Positions 60,881-64,000 of a DNA stretch of 64,000 nucleotides are shown in pieces. Below the pieces are notes generated by a model. That model searched no databases. It was not told the DNA's origin and saw only the letters and a list, made by a program, of their open reading frames with translations. The stretch lies in the NCBI GenBank assembly GCA_041738935.1, contig JBGSOV010000010.1, positions 12,768 to 76,767 of the forward strand, written 5' to 3'. The position numbers were made by a program, and so were the translations under genes. The stretch's first letter is position 1, and each line of letters opens with the position of its first letter. This DNA is from JBGSOV01 sp041738935. Lineage in GTDB: Bacteria > Patescibacteriota > Gracilibacteria > CAIRYL01 > GCA-016699755.

Positions 60881-63800
60881 ATGAAAAAAACCGCTTCTTT
60901 TGCTGTTGCCGCTGTGTGCGGACTGATTGTGAGTTTGCTCTTGGTCTTTTTGCAAGCAGCACAATCAGCAGCTGTTCCAACACTGACGCTCACGACTTCT
61001 CTTGCGTCAATCGGAAATGGCGAAAGCGCCCTCTTGCAATGGCAGGCAACAAATGTTGAAACCTGTTTAGCATCAGGTTCGTGGACGGGTAACAAGTCTT
61101 TAACGGGAAGTTTTAACACAGGCGCTTTGACTGCTACAAAAACATATCGACTTAGTTGTTTTGCCGCTGATGGTGGCGCTGTCGACAAGTCAGTGACGGT
61201 AAGCGTCGAGGATTCGCTGATTGCGCATTGGACGATGGATAGTGCGGATTTTAACGGCACGACGCTCATTGATCATTCTGGCAAAAACCATCCACTCACT
61301 GCAGCGGGCTCTGTGACTTCGACTGCCGGGCGCATTGATCAGGCGCTCCGTTTTGACGGGGACACTGGGGTTCTGACTTCGGGAACGTTTAACCCCGCAT
61401 TTAATAGCGGAAGCCATAGCTATGCTTTTTGGATGAAGCCCGACCAGTGGAATGCCGGCGTTAATGACTTTTTGTATCATTGGTCGATTGATGGTACGCA
61501 CGAAAAAGTCATTTCGATGTTTGTCGATTATAATGGTGTTATACGCCTTGATAGTCCGGGCATCACATATTCATCCACTGGAAGTACGACATGGATCACA
61601 GGTGTGGACATGGACAGCTATCCTATCAATCAATGGATGCATTTTGCACTCGTGCATGACCAAAACACCAAAAAGGTCACACTGTATCTGAACGGTCAGG
61701 CAGTCGCAACGACGACTTTTAGCGGCATAATTGATACCCAAGGCATTAATCTGCTGCAAATTCCCAAGTCATTTGGAGGAGCACGTTTTAAGGGCTTAAT
61801 CGATGAGTACAGTATCTATGCGCGAGCGCTTAATACTCAAGAAATCAATGACTTGAAAAACGGTCTCATCAAGGTGGCGGAGTCTCCACCAACTCTTACT
61901 TTCAATTCCAATAAATACACGGTTCCGTATAACACGGCTGCTACACTTACCTGGGCTGCTAGCAATACCACCAGTTGTGCGGCATCGGGTGATTGGTCAG
62001 GCAGCAAAGCTGCAACTGGCTCACAAAGTACGGGTAATCTCACGGCGTCAAAGACGTATATATTGACCTGTACTGGCAAAGATGGCAGCACAGTAATTGA
62101 GTATGCGACTCTCCAGGTGGCTGCACCTCCATCCAACCTTACTTTTAGTGCTGGCAATATTTCGCTTCCCTATAATGGCTCGACGAGTATCACATGGAAT
62201 GCGACGAGCGTTACAGGATGTACTGCCTCTGGCGCATGGAGTGGTACCAAACCTGTTTCTGGATCATACAGTACTGGTGCACTGACTTCGACCAAGACAT
62301 ATACGCTCACTTGCGTCGGTGATGATGGTGTGATTGAAAATTGGTATAATGATGCTTATGGATTTCGAAAAAAATTAACAACTGATTTTTCCAAGGTATC
62401 GGGGTCAGGAAATTTATCGAACTACCCTATATTGGTCAGTATTACTGATGCAAATTTAAAAACGGTTGCAAATGGAGGAAAAGTTGCGAATAGCAATGGA
62501 TACGACATCGTATTTGTTGACAATAACAACACAGCAAAACTGTTGCACGAAATCGAATCATATGATCCTTCAACTGGAAAATTGACCGCATGGGTGAGTA
62601 TCCCAACGCTTTCGGGGAGTGCTGATACCAATTTTTATGTTTATTATGGTAATAGCGGTATTTCTGCTTCACAAGAAAATTCCGCTGGAGTCTGGGCAGC
62701 TTATGAAGCAGTTTATCACTTAAACGGTGTTTTTACCGATTCTGCCAAATCACATAATGGGACAAACAACAACTCAACCAGTACAGCAGGTATCGTTGCG
62801 AACGGTCGTGGTATGGGAGAAAGTAGCCTACGGAAATACATTAGGGTTCCCGATAGCGCCGCAGATCTCGATAATAGTACCAACATGACCGTATCGGTTT
62901 GGGCGAAGCCTACTGGCTCCTATGGCGGCTGGGATAAAATTATTACCAAGGCAAATTCCGATGATTCGGGGAAAACCAGTTGGGTGATGCAGATTGCAAC
63001 TACAACAAGCAATCAACCGATAATGAGTTTTTTTAATACGAGTAATCAAGAGGCCGGTATTGCTCGATCATCAATAACTGCCGCTCAGAACACATGGTAC
63101 CATTTGGCTGGTGTCAAAACCGGTAATAATGTCAGTCTCTTCACAAATGGGGCAGAGTCCGAAAGTTGGTCACAAGATTTTAGCGGGACACCTTTTAATG
63201 CTACCGGTGAACTCATTATCGGAGCCAATGCTCAGGGCTGGGGACAAGCATTTAATGGAACAATCGATGAGGTTCGTATTGCAAAATCAAATCTGTCTGC
63301 CAGCTGGATTACAACCGAATACAATACCATAACTTTTCAAGGAAGTGGTTCCGGTAAATTTATAAAAACCCTTGGGGCGCAAGAGTCAAAACCAGCCCCA
63401 AGTGCAGGTACTCCCATCACCAAATCCCTCATCATCACCGTCGCCCCACCGCCGCCAACACTGACCTTCACGGTTGCTAACAGTTCGATTGCGTACAATG
63501 CTGCAACCACTCTCACCTGGTCAACAACCAATGTCGCCAGTTGTACGGCATCGAATGCCTGGACAGGAAGCAAGGCGACTTCGGGGTCACTGAGTACCGG
63601 GAACTTGACGAGTAATAAGATCTACACCCTTACTTGTACCGGCAATGATGGCAGCACCGTCACAAAATCCCTCACCATCACCGTCGCCCCACCACCACCA
63701 ACGCTGACCTTCACGGCCGCCAGCACTTCGATTGCCTATAACACCGCAACCACTCTCACCTGGTCGGCAAGCAATGTCGCCAGTTGTACGGCTTCCGGAG

Positions 63801-64000
63801 CATGGACAGGAAGCAAGGCGACTTCGGGGTCACAGAGCACCGGCAATCTTACGATTAACAAAATCTATACCCTCACTTGTACTGGTGATGATGGTTCGAC
63901 AGTAAACCAATCCCTCACCATCACCGTCGCCCCACCTCCACCAACTCTCACCCTCACCGCCACCAATGATTCTGTCCCCCAAGGCGGCAGTACGACTCTC
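60881..64000 (+). CDS. Giant surface protein with LamG, DUF2341 and Ig-like repeats, 3' end beyond window
   Basis: Open from the ATG at 60881 to the window end without a stop (1040 codons so far). Signal peptide MKKTASFAVAAVCGLIVSLLLVFLQAAQS. Domains in order: an Ig-like repeat with a Cys pair (about 40-110), LamG/concanavalin-like domain (about 113-325, ARALNTQEINDL end), two Ig-like repeats (330-480), DUF2341 (about 485-600, YGFRKKLT ... NFYVYYGNSG), a second LamG (about 605-815), then Ig-like repeats of 81 residues with PPPPTLTF linkers and paired cysteines. LamG domains usually bind glycans. Probably an adhesin or surface fibre. Confidence 0.9.
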   Translation, partial: MKKTASFAVAAVCGLIVSLLLVFLQAAQSAAVPTLTLTTSLASIGNGESALLQWQATNVETCLASGSWTGNKSLTGSFNTGALTATKTYRLSCFAADGGAVDKSVTVSVEDSLIAHWTMDSADFNGTTLIDHSGKNHPLTAAGSVTSTAGRIDQALRFDGDTGVLTSGTFNPAFNSGSHSYAFWMKPDQWNAGVNDFLYHWSIDGTHEKVISMFVDYNGVIRLDSPGITYSSTGSTTWITGVDMDSYPINQWMHFALVHDQNTKKVTLYLNGQAVATTTFSGIIDTQGINLLQIPKSFGGARFKGLIDEYSIYARALNTQEINDLKNGLIKVAESPPTLTFNSNKYTVPYNTAATLTWAASNTTSCAASGDWSGSKAATGSQSTGNLTASKTYILTCTGKDGSTVIEYATLQVAAPPSNLTFSAGNISLPYNGSTSITWNATSVTGCTASGAWSGTKPVSGSYSTGALTSTKTYTLTCVGDDGVIENWYNDAYGFRKKLTTDFSKVSGSGNLSNYPILVSITDANLKTVANGGKVANSNGYDIVFVDNNNTAKLLHEIESYDPSTGKLTAWVSIPTLSGSADTNFYVYYGNSGISASQENSAGVWAAYEAVYHLNGVFTDSAKSHNGTNNNSTSTAGIVANGRGMGESSLRKYIRVPDSAADLDNSTNMTVSVWAKPTGSYGGWDKIITKANSDDSGKTSWVMQIATTTSNQPIMSFFNTSNQEAGIARSSITAAQNTWYHLAGVKTGNNVSLFTNGAESESWSQDFSGTPFNATGELIIGANAQGWGQAFNGTIDEVRIAKSNLSASWITTEYNTITFQGSGSGKFIKTLGAQESKPAPSAGTPITKSLIITVAPPPPTLTFTVANSSIAYNAATTLTWSTTNVASCTASNAWTGSKATSGSLSTGNLTSNKIYTLTCTGNDGSTVTKSLTITVAPPPPTLTFTAASTSIAYNTATTLTWSASNVASCTASGAWTGSKATSGSQSTGNLTINKIYTLTCTGDDGSTVNQSLTITVAPPPPTLTLTATNDSVPQGGSTTL
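63441..64000 (+). repeat. 243-bp tandem repeats encoding Ig-like units
   Basis: TCGCCCC in the linker recurs at 63441, 63684 and 63927: spacing exactly 243 bp (81 codons). Units are highly similar at DNA level, indicating recent copy-number change. The array continues past the window edge. Confidence 0.9.

Noticed and set aside
1..64000. UGA recoded to glycine as in Gracilibacteria/Absconditabacteria
   Set aside because: Many confident genes end in TGA at the expected family length (for example pyrK, the GIY-YIG gene, rimK-type and ilvD), and no in-frame UGA splits a conserved domain.
1..64000. CRISPR array
   Set aside because: No regularly spaced direct repeats with unique spacers; the only regular array is the coding 243-bp Ig repeat at the right edge.

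Overview
The window looks like a chromosomal piece of a Candidate Phyla Radiation (Patescibacteria) bacterium. The reasons are small, tightly packed genes, weak or absent Shine-Dalgarno sites, many TrbC/VirB2-like pilin proteins, SLH, LamG and fibronectin-type surface proteins, a NLPY variant of PrmC, and a tandem family of cysteine-rich proteins of a kind seen in such genomes. TGA is used as an ordinary stop, so this is not a UGA-recoding Gracilibacteria/Absconditabacteria lineage. Aspartokinase, Asd, CimA, IlvD and a HisB-type phosphatase suggest more amino-acid synthesis than most CPR bacteria have, which would fit Peregrinibacteria; that placement is inference only.

Layout. 1-5034: end of pheT, then lysC and asd in one operon, then an SLH protein. 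5035-8420: palindromic repeat cluster, murB, a tRNA locus (tRNA-Asp between two broken tRNA-like pieces, with a GIY-YIG nuclease gene) and a complete IS4-type insertion sequence. 8535-20492: CPBP protease, an unknown membrane-anchored protein, a GCS2-type glutamate-cysteine ligase, typA, a structured leader RNA in front of an unknown gene, a YihY-like protein, a PUR-domain protein, uppS, a secreted protein and pcrA. 20656-30475: small secreted peptide, LPXTG/FnIII protein, two pilin-like proteins, prmC, HisB-type phosphatase, ruvB with an odd GspF-N-like membrane protein, FtsB-like and CorC-like proteins, pyrK. 30650-44604: RimK-like ligase, uvrA, tag, murD-cimA, GNAT, the rpsP-khpA-pilin-pilin operon, a lipoprotein, pyrH and a cyclophilin lipoprotein. 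44734-53185: ilvD, STAS protein, the dnaG-rpoD-greA cluster and a class II glutamine amidotransferase. 53412-58590: three tandem paralogous Cys-rich proteins. 58712-64000: rplJ-rplL with leader, a membrane protein, and a very large LamG/Ig-like surface protein running off the right edge (its frame is open to the end).

The most interesting observations are: (1) a leader at about 14408-14541 in which three helices compete for the same bases and end in an intrinsic terminator 17 nt before a gene of unknown function, which is the layout of a riboswitch or attenuator; (2) the triplicated Cys-rich genes, two of which carry a palindromic genomic repeat translated in frame as a PLNPPL-S/T-GG peptide while the third lacks it; (3) the tRNA / GIY-YIG locus, where tRNA-Asp is flanked by a tRNA lacking its 3' half and a tRNA lacking its 5' half, next to an insertion sequence; (4) a near-perfect 16-bp inverted repeat lying on the rpsP promoter. 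All assignments come from reading motifs and comparing sequence by eye; no database search was run.
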